Positions 43,454-51,865 of a stretch of DNA of 64,000 bases are shown here, piece after piece. The notes beneath the pieces were generated by a model that saw nothing but the letters and a program-made list of their open reading frames with translations, had not been told where the DNA came from and did no database searches. Position numbers and translations under genes: made by a program. This DNA is from BOG-1155 sp050012495 (GTDB lineage: Bacteria > Desulfobacterota > Syntrophorhabdia > Syntrophorhabdales > WCHB1-27): NCBI GenBank assembly GCA_050012495.1, contig JBEKHB010000015.1, forward strand, positions 62,001 to 126,000, in the 5' to 3' direction. Each line of letters begins with the position of its first letter. Positions within the stretch are counted from its first letter, which is position 1.

Positions 43454-46090
43454 GTGCTGTCAAAAGAAACGCGAAGCGCATTTCTGGAATTCTTTGCACG
43501 CCGCGGGCATACGATTGTTGCCAGCTCTTCTCTTGTTCCGGAAAAAGACCCCAGTCTTCTCTTCGTCAATGCCGGCATGGTACAGTTCAAGAACGTGTTC
43601 CTGGGCCTTGAGAGGCGGTCGTATGTGCGGGCCACAAGTTCGCAGAAATGCGTGCGGGCAGGGGGCAAACACAACGATCTGGGCAATGTGGGCAAGACCC
43701 TGAGGCACCACACCTTCTTCGAAATGCTGGGCAACTTCTCCTTTGGAGACTACTTCAAGAAAGAGGCGATCGCGTATGCCTGGGAGTTTTTGAGGAAAAC
43801 GCTGAACCTCGACGAACGGTGTCTGTGGGTCACCGTCTTCAGGGAGGACGATGACGCAGAAGAGTTGTGGAAAGCGGTAGGGGTATCGCCGTCACGGATC
43901 GTGAGGCTCGGGGAGAAGGACAACTTCTGGTCCATGGGGGATGAAGGGCCGTGCGGTCCCTGCTCCGAGATTATCTACGACCTGGGCCCCCGGGTAGGGT
44001 GCAGGCAGCCGACCTGCGCGGTGGGGTGCGACTGCGACAGATACCTGGAGATATGGAATCTCGTATTCATGGAATACGAGCGCTCCCGGGGCGGGGACAT
44101 GGTGAGGCTTCCCAACCCGTCTATCGACACGGGTATGGGGCTCGAGCGCATCGTGTCCGTACTCGAAGGGCGGATAGGCAGCTACGAGACCGACCTCTTT
44201 ATGCCCCTCCTCAGACGCCTGGAAGAGATTTCCGGTGAGGTCTACGGAGAGGGAGGGACGGTGGATACCGCCTTCCGCGTCATCGCCGACCATGTGCGCG
44301 GCGCGACGTTCATCATCAACGACGGTGTCCTGCCGGGGAGGGAGGGGCGAGGCTACGTACTCCGCAGGATCCTGCGGCGCGCGCTGCGCTATGGGAAAAA
44401 GATAGGCATCGAGAAGGACTTCGTCTCCGGCCTCTCCAGGGTGGTGGTCGATACGATGGGTGATGCGTATCCGGAAATAAAGAACAATTACCCTTTCATC
44501 CTGGGCATCCTCAAAGGTGAGGAAGAGCGCTTTCTCGAAACACTCAATGTGGGCATGCGCCTCTATGAGGACGTCAAGAAAGAGAGCGCGGCGAGGGGAG
44601 ACAAGGTGATTCCGGGGGATGTGGTTTACAGGCTCTATGATACCTTCGGTTTTCCCGTTGACATTACCGATGAGATGGCCAGGGAAGACGGCCTTTTCCT
44701 CGATATGGCGGGTTTCGAGAGGGCCCTCGACGAGCAGAAGGAGCGGTCGAGGACCGACCGCCGCATGAAAAATCTAAGCGTGTCGGCCTCCGAAACTTTT
44801 GGAGTGATCGATACTGCCTCAGCTCCAATGAAGAATATCTTTACCGGGTACGACGCGCTTGAGTCTGACGCCGCAATTGTGGTTATCCTGAAGGAAGGGC
44901 AGCCCGTCGAGGAAATCCGGGAGGGGGATGACGCCCACATCTTCTTCGACAAAACACCCTTCTACGGTGAGGCCGGAGGGCAGACAAGCGATGACGGCAT
45001 CATGGAGGGGGATGGCGCGGTCGGAAGCGTCGGCAATGTGACCAGGGTGAAGGAAACCCTCTTTTCTCATGCGGTGAGGGTGGAAAAGGGCGCGTTCAGG
45101 CCGGGTGAGTCCGTGCACCTGACAGTGGACAGGGAGAAGAGAAGGGCGGTGGCAAGGAACCACAGCGCAACCCATCTCCTCCAGTTCGCCCTCAAGACTG
45201 TGCTTGGCGACCATGTCAAGCAATCGGGCTCCCTTGTCGAAAGGGACAGGTTGAGGTTCGATTTCACCCATTTTCGGGGCCTCACGAGCGTTGAGGTCGC
45301 CAGGGTCGAAGATATCGCCAACGAAAAAATACTCGACATGGTTGACGTGAAGACAGAGGTGAAGAGCCGGGAAGACGCGATCCGGGAAGGGGCAACCGCC
45401 CTTTTTGAAGAGAAATACGGCGAGACGGTCCGGGTCGTGTCGATGGGCGAATTCAGCAGGGAGCTGTGCGGCGGCACCCACGTGAAAAATACCGGAGAGA
45501 TCGGCAGCTTCTCCATTATCAGCGAAGGCTCCCTCGCATCGGGCATACGGAGAATAGAGGCGGTCACGGGTAAGAGCGCAGTCGCCTACCGGAGAAAGAT
45601 CGAGACCGTGGCGCGGGCCGTCAGCCGTGACCTGAAGACCGATATCGAGGGCCTGCAGGACAGGGTAGGGGCGCTCCTCGAGGAGATGGCCGCGAAGGAG
45701 AAGGAAGTAGGACGCTTGAGAGACGAAATGATGCGACAGCGGGTCGAGGAGGCGATAAAGGGCGCGCACCGAAAAGACGGCGCCACGATCGTCTCCATGT
45801 TCATGCCGGGCGGAAGCGCCGACGACTTGAGGAAAGCGACCGATATCATCCGCGAGAAGCTGAGAAGCTGCGTGGTGGTCGTGGGCACCAGGGACGAGAC
45901 AAAAGGCATTATCGTGGCAGCCGTCACGAAAGACCTTGTCAACGCCTTTAACGCGGGACAGATCATTAAGTCGATCGCGGTGAAATATCACGGTAAGGGC
46001 GGGGGCAATCCTCAGATGGCTCAGGGCGGGGTCCCGGCGGAGGCGGCTATTGAGGCATTGAGTTACGTGAACGAGTTGCTGGCCGTCTGA
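43454..46090 (+). CDS. alaS: Alanyl-tRNA synthetase
   Basis: The 878-residue protein has the class II core (RSAFLEFFARRGHTIVASSSLVP; FFEMLGNFSFGDYFK; GMGLERIVSVLEG), the editing domain with zinc ligands NHSATHLLQFAL and CGGTHVKNTGEIG, and the C-terminal DHHA1 oligomerisation domain (KGIIVAAVTKDLV...GKGGGNPQMAQGG). It starts with GTG 43454, two bases after recA. Confidence 0.97.
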   Translation: MLSKETRSAFLEFFARRGHTIVASSSLVPEKDPSLLFVNAGMVQFKNVFLGLERRSYVRATSSQKCVRAGGKHNDLGNVGKTLRHHTFFEMLGNFSFGDYFKKEAIAYAWEFLRKTLNLDERCLWVTVFREDDDAEELWKAVGVSPSRIVRLGEKDNFWSMGDEGPCGPCSEIIYDLGPRVGCRQPTCAVGCDCDRYLEIWNLVFMEYERSRGGDMVRLPNPSIDTGMGLERIVSVLEGRIGSYETDLFMPLLRRLEEISGEVYGEGGTVDTAFRVIADHVRGATFIINDGVLPGREGRGYVLRRILRRALRYGKKIGIEKDFVSGLSRVVVDTMGDAYPEIKNNYPFILGILKGEEERFLETLNVGMRLYEDVKKESAARGDKVIPGDVVYRLYDTFGFPVDITDEMAREDGLFLDMAGFERALDEQKERSRTDRRMKNLSVSASETFGVIDTASAPMKNIFTGYDALESDAAIVVILKEGQPVEEIREGDDAHIFFDKTPFYGEAGGQTSDDGIMEGDGAVGSVGNVTRVKETLFSHAVRVEKGAFRPGESVHLTVDREKRRAVARNHSATHLLQFALKTVLGDHVKQSGSLVERDRLRFDFTHFRGLTSVEVARVEDIANEKILDMVDVKTEVKSREDAIREGATALFEEKYGETVRVVSMGEFSRELCGGTHVKNTGEIGSFSIISEGSLASGIRRIEAVTGKSAVAYRRKIETVARAVSRDLKTDIEGLQDRVGALLEEMAAKEKEVGRLRDEMMRQRVEEAIKGAHRKDGATIVSMFMPGGSADDLRKATDIIREKLRSCVVVVGTRDETKGIIVAAVTKDLVNAFNAGQIIKSIAVKYHGKGGGNPQMAQGGVPAEAAIEALSYVNELLAV

Positions 46091-46139
46091 TGTCCTTATC
46101 CCGGCGTCAGGACGTGTGTGTGGGGAGGAGTCTCATAAC

Positions 46140-48209
46140 GTGACGCAAAACGCTGCCTTTTTCAATCTATACAACCATAACTTCGTCCGGGTGGCTGCCG
46201 CGATACCCCGGGTGGCCGTCGCCGACACCACGTTCAATGCAGAGCAGACGATCTCATTGATGGAAGAGGCCGGCCGGCGTAAAGCCCTCCTCGTGGCCTT
46301 TCCCGAGCTGGGGCTTTCAGGGTACTCGTGCGACGACCTGTTTCACCAGCAGGCCCTGCTCGACGGCTGCCGGGACGCTCTCGGAGCGGTCGTGGAAGCG
46401 TCCGCGCATATCCCGGTCATCACGGTCGTGGGTCTGCCCCTCGCAGTGAGGGACCTGCTCTTCAACTGCGCGGTCATCCTCTACGGGGGAAAGCTTCTCG
46501 GGGTTGCCCCCAAGACCTACCTGCCCAATTATCGTGAATATTACGAGCTGCGGTATTTCGCCCCGGCGGACTTCGCGCCGACGACACGTCTCGACCTCCT
46601 TGGCCAGAAGGACGTGCCCTTCGGGAACACGCTGCTCTTCGAGGTTGAAGAGCAGCCGGCTTTTCGGTTCTTCGTCGAGGTGTGCGAGGACCTCTGGGTG
46701 CCGATCCCCCCTTCCTCGTACGCTGCCCTTGCAGGGGCAACCGTGCTCGTCAACCTTTCCGGCTCGAACATCACGGTGGGAAAGGCCGCGTACCGGCGGC
46801 AGCTTGTGGCAAACCAGTCGGCCCGCTGCATCAGTGCCTATCTTTACACGGCCGCGGGCTTTGGTGAATCGACGACGGACCTGGCATGGGACGGGCAGGG
46901 GCTGATATACGAGAACGGAACAAAGCTTGCGGAATCAAGGCGGTTTTCCTACGATTCACAGCTCGTGGCCGGGGATGTCGATCTCGACCGGTTGAGCCAG
47001 GACCGGATGAGGCAGGGGAGCTTCGGCCAGTCCGTACACCACCACAGGCGCGACCTCGCCGACTTTTCTCCCGTCGTTGTCAATGCGCGTATCCCGCGGG
47101 ACGAGACGCTTCTGCCGGACCGGACTTACGAGCGATTCCCTTTTGTGCCGAGCGACATTGAGGGGCAGGACCGCAGGTGCCGCGAAGTCTACGAGATCCA
47201 GGTGCAGGGACTTGCGAAACGGCTCCAATTCACGGGGGTCGACAAGGTGGTGATCGGCGTCTCGGGCGGGCTCGATTCCACTCAGGCCCTCATCGTTGCC
47301 GTCCGGGCCATGGACATCATGAAGCTTCCCAGGACCAACGTCCTCGGGTGCCTGCTGCCGGGGTTCGCGTCAAGCAGCCGCACCATGAGCCAGGCGCGCA
47401 GACTTCTGGACGCCCTCGGCTGTACCCGTGAGGAGATCGATATACGTCCCTCCTGCCTCCAGATGTTTAAGGATATCGGCCACCCCTACGCGTTGGGTGA
47501 GCCGGTCTATGATATCACCTTTGAAAACGTGCAGGCCGGCGAGCGGACGAGCCACCTTTTCCGGCTCGCGAACCTGAGGCGCGCACTGGTAGTGGGGACG
47601 AGCGATCTTTCCGAGCTTGCCCTGGGTTGGTGTACCTACGGCGTGGGCGACCACATGGCGCACTATCACGTGAATTCAAGCGTGCCGAAGACGCTGATCC
47701 AATACCTGATACGGTGGGTGGCGAGAAATGCCTTCTTCGGCGCGGAGGCGAGCATTGCCCTGGCCGATGTGCTCGATACGGTGATAAGCCCTGAGCTTGT
47801 GCCCGGCGCTAGCGTTGAGGCGCCGGGACAGTGCTCCGAAGACGTGCTCGGCCCCTTCGGGCTGCAGGATTTCACGCTCTATTATGTGCTTCGCTTTGGT
47901 TTCCCCCCGCCGAAAGTGGCCTTTCTTTCGTGGACTGCCTGGCATGACAAGGCGGCCGGCCTCTGGCCCGACGTCCCCGAGGAGAAGCGGAGAGCCTACA
48001 CCATAGGCGAGATCAAGCAGTGGCTGTCCGTATTTATTGAGCGCTTTTTCGGGGTCAGCCAGTATAAGCGGAGCTGCATAGCCAACGGGCCGAAGGTGGG
48101 TTCCGGCGGCTCCCTGTCCCCCCGAGGCGACTGGCGCGCGCCGAGCGATGCCGAGGCGGTCGCGTGGCGGGCAACGTTGTCCCGAATCCCGGACAAGGAC
48201 CCCCGGTGA
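46140..48209 (+). CDS. nadE: Glutamine-dependent NAD synthetase
   Basis: The 689-residue protein joins a nitrilase-like glutaminase (FPELGLSGYSCDD; Lys in APKTYLPNYREYYE; Cys in FVEVCEDLW) to the ATP-dependent synthetase (VIGVSGGLDSTQALIV, GTSDLSELALGWCTYGVGDHMAHY). It amidates deamido-NAD with ammonia tunnelled from glutamine. I chose GTG 46140, preceded by GGGGAGGAG; an open frame eight codons longer exists. Confidence 0.94.
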   Translation: MTQNAAFFNLYNHNFVRVAAAIPRVAVADTTFNAEQTISLMEEAGRRKALLVAFPELGLSGYSCDDLFHQQALLDGCRDALGAVVEASAHIPVITVVGLPLAVRDLLFNCAVILYGGKLLGVAPKTYLPNYREYYELRYFAPADFAPTTRLDLLGQKDVPFGNTLLFEVEEQPAFRFFVEVCEDLWVPIPPSSYAALAGATVLVNLSGSNITVGKAAYRRQLVANQSARCISAYLYTAAGFGESTTDLAWDGQGLIYENGTKLAESRRFSYDSQLVAGDVDLDRLSQDRMRQGSFGQSVHHHRRDLADFSPVVVNARIPRDETLLPDRTYERFPFVPSDIEGQDRRCREVYEIQVQGLAKRLQFTGVDKVVIGVSGGLDSTQALIVAVRAMDIMKLPRTNVLGCLLPGFASSSRTMSQARRLLDALGCTREEIDIRPSCLQMFKDIGHPYALGEPVYDITFENVQAGERTSHLFRLANLRRALVVGTSDLSELALGWCTYGVGDHMAHYHVNSSVPKTLIQYLIRWVARNAFFGAEASIALADVLDTVISPELVPGASVEAPGQCSEDVLGPFGLQDFTLYYVLRFGFPPPKVAFLSWTAWHDKAAGLWPDVPEEKRRAYTIGEIKQWLSVFIERFFGVSQYKRSCIANGPKVGSGGSLSPRGDWRAPSDAEAVAWRATLSRIPDKDPR

Positions 48210-48261
48210 TGCCGGTGCCGCGATGCGTCCTTTTCCTGTGAGCCGACCGGAGAGGCGAACG

Positions 48262-48299
48262 ATCATCAAAGGGTGGCTTTCCCTCACCTTTGATGGATG
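48262..48299. terminator. Hairpin between nadE and the DUF2156 gene
   Basis: ATCAAAGG (48264-48271) pairs with CCTTTGAT (48287-48294), flanked by GATC/GATGATC text. It lacks a T-run. Confidence 0.4.
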
Positions 48300-48341
48300 A
48301 TCCCCGGGGCGAAAAATAAGAGAGGTGTGTATAATAACGAT

Positions 48342-49247
48342 ATGGTACCTCAGTTTCCAGCATTCAAGGCGATAGGCATCGAGGACCGGGACCTGATCGA
48401 CAGCATTTTCAGGGAGTACGGGCCCAAGACATCGGAGCTCAACTTTACCAATCTGTTCATATGGAGGTCGCACTTCGGCTTCGAATGGTCTCTCTACCGT
48501 GATTGGCTGCTCGTGGTCGGCGCAAATGCGGGAAACGGCGTGCAGGCCCTTCCCCCGACAGGGCCGCCGTCGCGCGTGGACGTGACCCGCATGCTCCTCG
48601 GGTGGATGCGGGACGAGAGAAACATACCCGCGCCGGCCATAGACAGGGCGGACGCGAGGCTCGCATCGGAGCTGGAGGGAAGCGGAGGTTTTGTGGTCGA
48701 GCCGGTCAGGGACCACTTTGATTACGTCTACCTGGCCGAGGATCTGATTGCCCTTTCGGGCAAGGCCTATCGCGCAAAACGGAACCACCTTAACTACCTC
48801 CTTCGCTCGTACGCTATGGTGTATGAGCCGATTACCGAGGCTCACGTTGACGCCTGTCTCGGTCTGGCCGAAACCTGGTGCACCCTTCGGCGATGCGAGG
48901 ATGACCTGAACCTGCTCGGTGAATGGGATGCGACGCGGGAAGCCCTGAGCCACTTGGGACGCTTACAGATAAAAGGAGGGGTGATACTGATCAACGGCAA
49001 GGTTGAGGCGTTCACCCTGGGCGAACGACTCAATGAGGAGACCGCGGTGGTCCACATTGAAAAGGCGAACACGGAAATCCGCGGCCTCTACGCCGCCATA
49101 AACCAGCAGTTTTGCGAGAAGCAGTGGTCGGATACGCGCTTCATCAACCGGGAGCAGGACCTGGGAGAGCCGGGCCTGAGAGAGGCAAAGCTTTCCTATA
49201 ACCCGGACCATCTGGTTGAAAAATATAAGATACGTCCGGCGACCTGA
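48342..49247 (+). CDS. DUF2156 (lysylphosphatidylglycerol-synthase C-terminal-like) protein
   Basis: The 301-residue cytosolic protein resembles the GNAT-like acyltransferase pair found at the C-terminus of MprF: FPAFKAIGIEDRDLIDSIFREY, SELNFTNLFIWR, KRNHLNYLLRSY, a Trp-rich middle, then GGVILINGKVEAFTLGERLNEETAVVHIEKAN and INREQDLGEPGLREAKLSYNP. It has no membrane part, so the acceptor is not obviously a lipid. TATAAT at 48330-48335 lies seven bases before the ATG; the mRNA may be leaderless or the gene read from nadE. Confidence 0.8.
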   Translation: MVPQFPAFKAIGIEDRDLIDSIFREYGPKTSELNFTNLFIWRSHFGFEWSLYRDWLLVVGANAGNGVQALPPTGPPSRVDVTRMLLGWMRDERNIPAPAIDRADARLASELEGSGGFVVEPVRDHFDYVYLAEDLIALSGKAYRAKRNHLNYLLRSYAMVYEPITEAHVDACLGLAETWCTLRRCEDDLNLLGEWDATREALSHLGRLQIKGGVILINGKVEAFTLGERLNEETAVVHIEKANTEIRGLYAAINQQFCEKQWSDTRFINREQDLGEPGLREAKLSYNPDHLVEKYKIRPAT

Positions 49248-49268
49248 GCGTGTGAAGGTCGCCCCTTT

Positions 49269-49583
49269 TCAGGTCTTTGGTTTCTTCCCCAGTTTCCTTT
49301 CGACCGATTCGATTTTCCCGCTAATCCTGCCGCCCTTTCCTTTCCTGATATCCAGCTTGACCGTTGCGTAGACCCTGCCGCAGTCCGGATCAAGCTCCCG
49401 GTAGGCATCGGCGACCACCTTGAGCGCCTCGTCGATATCGGCCGTTTCGACTATAGTCCCCATCGGAGTGAGCCGGTAGTCGAGGTCTCGCCGATCGATC
49501 ATGGCGATGATCCTCGCCACATAGCTGCTTACGCTCTCTCCCTTGTCCGTCGGGAACATGGCCAGCTCCAGCAAAACCGACAT
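49269..49583 (-). CDS. MTH1187/YqgV-type thiamine-binding protein
   Basis: The 104-residue protein begins MSVLLELAMFPTDKGESVSSYVARI and has YRLTPMGTIVETADIDEALKVV, the pattern of the small ferredoxin-like proteins (DUF77) that bind thiamine or HMP. A Lys/Gly-rich tail (KGKGGRISGKIESVERKLGKKPKT) is basic and probably flexible. The biological role is unclear. Confidence 0.82.
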   Translation of the reverse strand: MSVLLELAMFPTDKGESVSSYVARIIAMIDRRDLDYRLTPMGTIVETADIDEALKVVADAYRELDPDCGRVYATVKLDIRKGKGGRISGKIESVERKLGKKPKT

Positions 49584-49603
49584 AAGACCCTCCTTTGTAG
49601 AAT

Positions 49604-49636
49604 AATAGGTCGTAGAGAGGACTTATAAGACCTATT
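49604..49636. repeat. Inverted repeat with AGGACTTATAAGACCTAT core
   Basis: AATAGGTC (49604-49611) is inverted at 49629-49636. The core at 49618-49635 matches 3371-3388 except for one base. It lies in the 64-bp gap between two minus-strand genes. Confidence 0.55.
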
Positions 49637-49647
49637 ACTGCCTTTCA

Positions 49648-50553
49648 CTACGCTATTCTTCCGAAATAGAATCTCCTGTTGTGCAGGGTAAACGCTTTCT
49701 CCTCGAGCGCCCGGAGATCAAGACCTACCATCCGGGAGAATGTCGTGATGCGCACGATGTCTCCCGTCTCCGCTGCCTCGATGAACCGCTCGCCCCCCAA
49801 AGAGAGCATCACGTGATTTACCGAGCCCACCTCTCCAGGCCGGGAAAGGAATATCAAGTCGCCCGGCCTCAGGGCCTGCGCCGTGATAGCGGCTGCCGTC
49901 ATCCACTGGTCGTGGGCATCCCGGGGTAATTCGAGGTGAAGGGCGCGGAAGACAAGGTTCACGAGGCCGGAGCAGTCGACACCCATGACAGGACCACGGG
50001 ACCACGGCATGGGCATACTCCTTCCGCCCCAGAGGTAGGCTGCGCCGAGAAAGAGGCGGGCCGTCTTGACCACGTCAGCCCCTCTCTCCTGGACGGGCAA
50101 GGCCCCAACAGTTCTGGAGATATCCCTCTTCGGCACCCAGCCGATCTGCCTGCCGTCCATGAGAACTTCGATAAAGCCCTTTACCTCTCCCGCCAGAGAG
50201 AGTCTCGTGCCCAGGGAGAGGGGAAAGACGGGTTGACCGGCTGCGGACGGAATGGTGCGGACCATGGTAAAGGGCCGCTTTACCACGCCATCGTGCTTCC
50301 CCGGTCCTTCCGTCTCCGTGACGTCCTTTTTCCGTACCCATCCGGGGTAGCCCTGCCATCCGCGAAGGGTAGACTTCTGCTGTTCCAACGCATCGACCTG
50401 CAACCAGCCTGCCCTTTCCTCCCTCACGAGGAGGACCTCGTGAAACAGCACCTGGCTCTCCTGCATCTCATCGTGGATGTTGAACGGGCGCGCCTCTACC
50501 GGCCTCCTTCTCAAATCGGCGACGGGTACCGTTACCCTCACGTAATATGCCAC
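49648..50553 (-). CDS. NlpC/P60 peptidase with SH3-type domains
   Basis: The 301-residue protein has two bacterial SH3-like domains (about 1-80 with GWQGYPGWVRKKDV, and 95-150 with GRQIGWVPKRDI) and a C-terminal NlpC/P60 domain with catalytic C in GVDCSGLVNLVF and H in VNHVMLSLG. Such enzymes cut gamma-D-Glu-diaminopimelate bonds in peptidoglycan stem peptides. I see no signal peptide (MAYYVRVTVPVADLRRRP), so it probably acts on cytosolic muropeptides, like YkfC-type recycling enzymes. Confidence 0.88.
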   Translation of the reverse strand: MAYYVRVTVPVADLRRRPVEARPFNIHDEMQESQVLFHEVLLVREERAGWLQVDALEQQKSTLRGWQGYPGWVRKKDVTETEGPGKHDGVVKRPFTMVRTIPSAAGQPVFPLSLGTRLSLAGEVKGFIEVLMDGRQIGWVPKRDISRTVGALPVQERGADVVKTARLFLGAAYLWGGRSMPMPWSRGPVMGVDCSGLVNLVFRALHLELPRDAHDQWMTAAAITAQALRPGDLIFLSRPGEVGSVNHVMLSLGGERFIEAAETGDIVRITTFSRMVGLDLRALEEKAFTLHNRRFYFGRIA

Positions 50554-50601
50554 GGCCTTCCCTCTTAATTGTACGTAGACGCGTGAGAATGAGGGCGCTG
50601 T

Positions 50602-51633
50602 CTATTCTTCCATTTCCGCGAGGGCGACCTCGGCCGCGAACTGCACGCCTCCATCCTCATCGTCGAGAGCCGCGATGAGGTGACGGGCAGCCCTCTCATC
50701 TCCCACTTTGCCGAGGGTCCATGCAGCCCAGCGCCGAATGTTGCGGTCTTTATCGGTAAGCGATTCGATCAGGGCGGGTACTGCCTGTTTGCCTATCCGT
50801 GAGAGTGCGAGGGCCGCACCCTCGCGGACGTATCTCACCTCGTCCTTCAGGCTGGCGATGAGGGCGCCTATGGCCTTTCTGTCCCCAACCGCCCCGAGGG
50901 CATTTGCAGCGCCCCATCGGACACCCCAATCCTTATCCTGAAGGGCGGCGATGAGGGCGTCGACGGCCCTCTTGTTTTGCAGCTCTCCGAGGGCGTTGGC
51001 GGCCTCTTCCCTCACATATTTATTTGGGTCGCCCAATGCCTCTATCAGAGGGTCTACCGCCCTTTGATCTTTGATGTCGCCGAGGGCCGCGACCGCCCCT
51101 TCCCGCACATACGCGTTCTCATCCTTTAATGCCCGGCACAACGCAGCGAGGACGGAGCCATCCTTGGCCTGACCCATAACATGGGTGACCCTCCATCTGA
51201 TATCCCAGTCCTCAGCACCGAGAAGTGTGACGAGGTCGGGGAGCGCAATCGGGCCGAGGCTTCCAAGGGCTTCCTCTGCCGCCCGCCTCATCGATTCATC
51301 GTGATCCTGCAAGGCGCGGACGAGCGGTCGGACCACGCCGGGATCTTTGATTTTGCCGAGGGCCGCGACCGCCCCTTCCCGCACGTATCTGTCCAGGTCA
51401 TTCAATGCCCGGATGAGCGGCTCCACTGCCATTTTGTGGCCAATCTCGCCCAGGGCCCATACCGCCCCTTCCCTGACATATTCCTCTTCGTCCTTGAGTG
51501 CCTCAAGAAGCGGCTTCACGGCCCTTATCCGTTTTAGCCTCCCCAAGCCCTCTGCGGCCTTGAACCGCGCCTCCCAGTCCGGAGACCCGAGGTCCTGAAG
51601 CAACTGGTCCATCTCGTGTTGAGTCCGCGGCAT
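50602..51633 (-). CDS. HEAT-repeat (PBS-lyase-like) protein
   Basis: Almost all of the 343 residues are about ten 31-residue HEAT-like repeats with the pattern VxPLIxALxDxxxYVREGAAxALGxIxD. The family includes phycobilin lyases, but here it is best read as a protein-protein scaffold. ATG 51633 (MPRTQHEMDQLLQDLG) gives the first repeat; an upstream 30-codon extension is unrelated. No signal peptide. Partners are unknown. Confidence 0.88.
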   Translation of the reverse strand: MPRTQHEMDQLLQDLGSPDWEARFKAAEGLGRLKRIRAVKPLLEALKDEEEYVREGAVWALGEIGHKMAVEPLIRALNDLDRYVREGAVAALGKIKDPGVVRPLVRALQDHDESMRRAAEEALGSLGPIALPDLVTLLGAEDWDIRWRVTHVMGQAKDGSVLAALCRALKDENAYVREGAVAALGDIKDQRAVDPLIEALGDPNKYVREEAANALGELQNKRAVDALIAALQDKDWGVRWGAANALGAVGDRKAIGALIASLKDEVRYVREGAALALSRIGKQAVPALIESLTDKDRNIRRWAAWTLGKVGDERAARHLIAALDDEDGGVQFAAEVALAEMEE

Positions 51634-51865
51634 CACATTTCCCTCGCATATCTTTCTATCATAGATATGGTGTTGATGAAAATAGAATTTATTCACCGTG
51701 CACGAAAAGCCGTACCCGTTCATGGCAACTATGTACGGGGAGGCCGCCGGCTCGCGTGGTGACGAAAGAGGCGGAGGGTCGATGCGGGATGTAGCGCGAG
51801 GCGCTTACGTCGTCGTCCGCGCTGCAGCAACTATGAACCCTGCGAGACGCGGGTCGTCCGGCAGC

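Noticed and set aside
50700..51600. Regular 93-bp periodicity suggesting a CRISPR or DNA repeat array
   Set aside because: The period is that of the 31-residue HEAT repeats in the protein; the DNA units vary and have no spacers. No CRISPR array was seen anywhere in the window.
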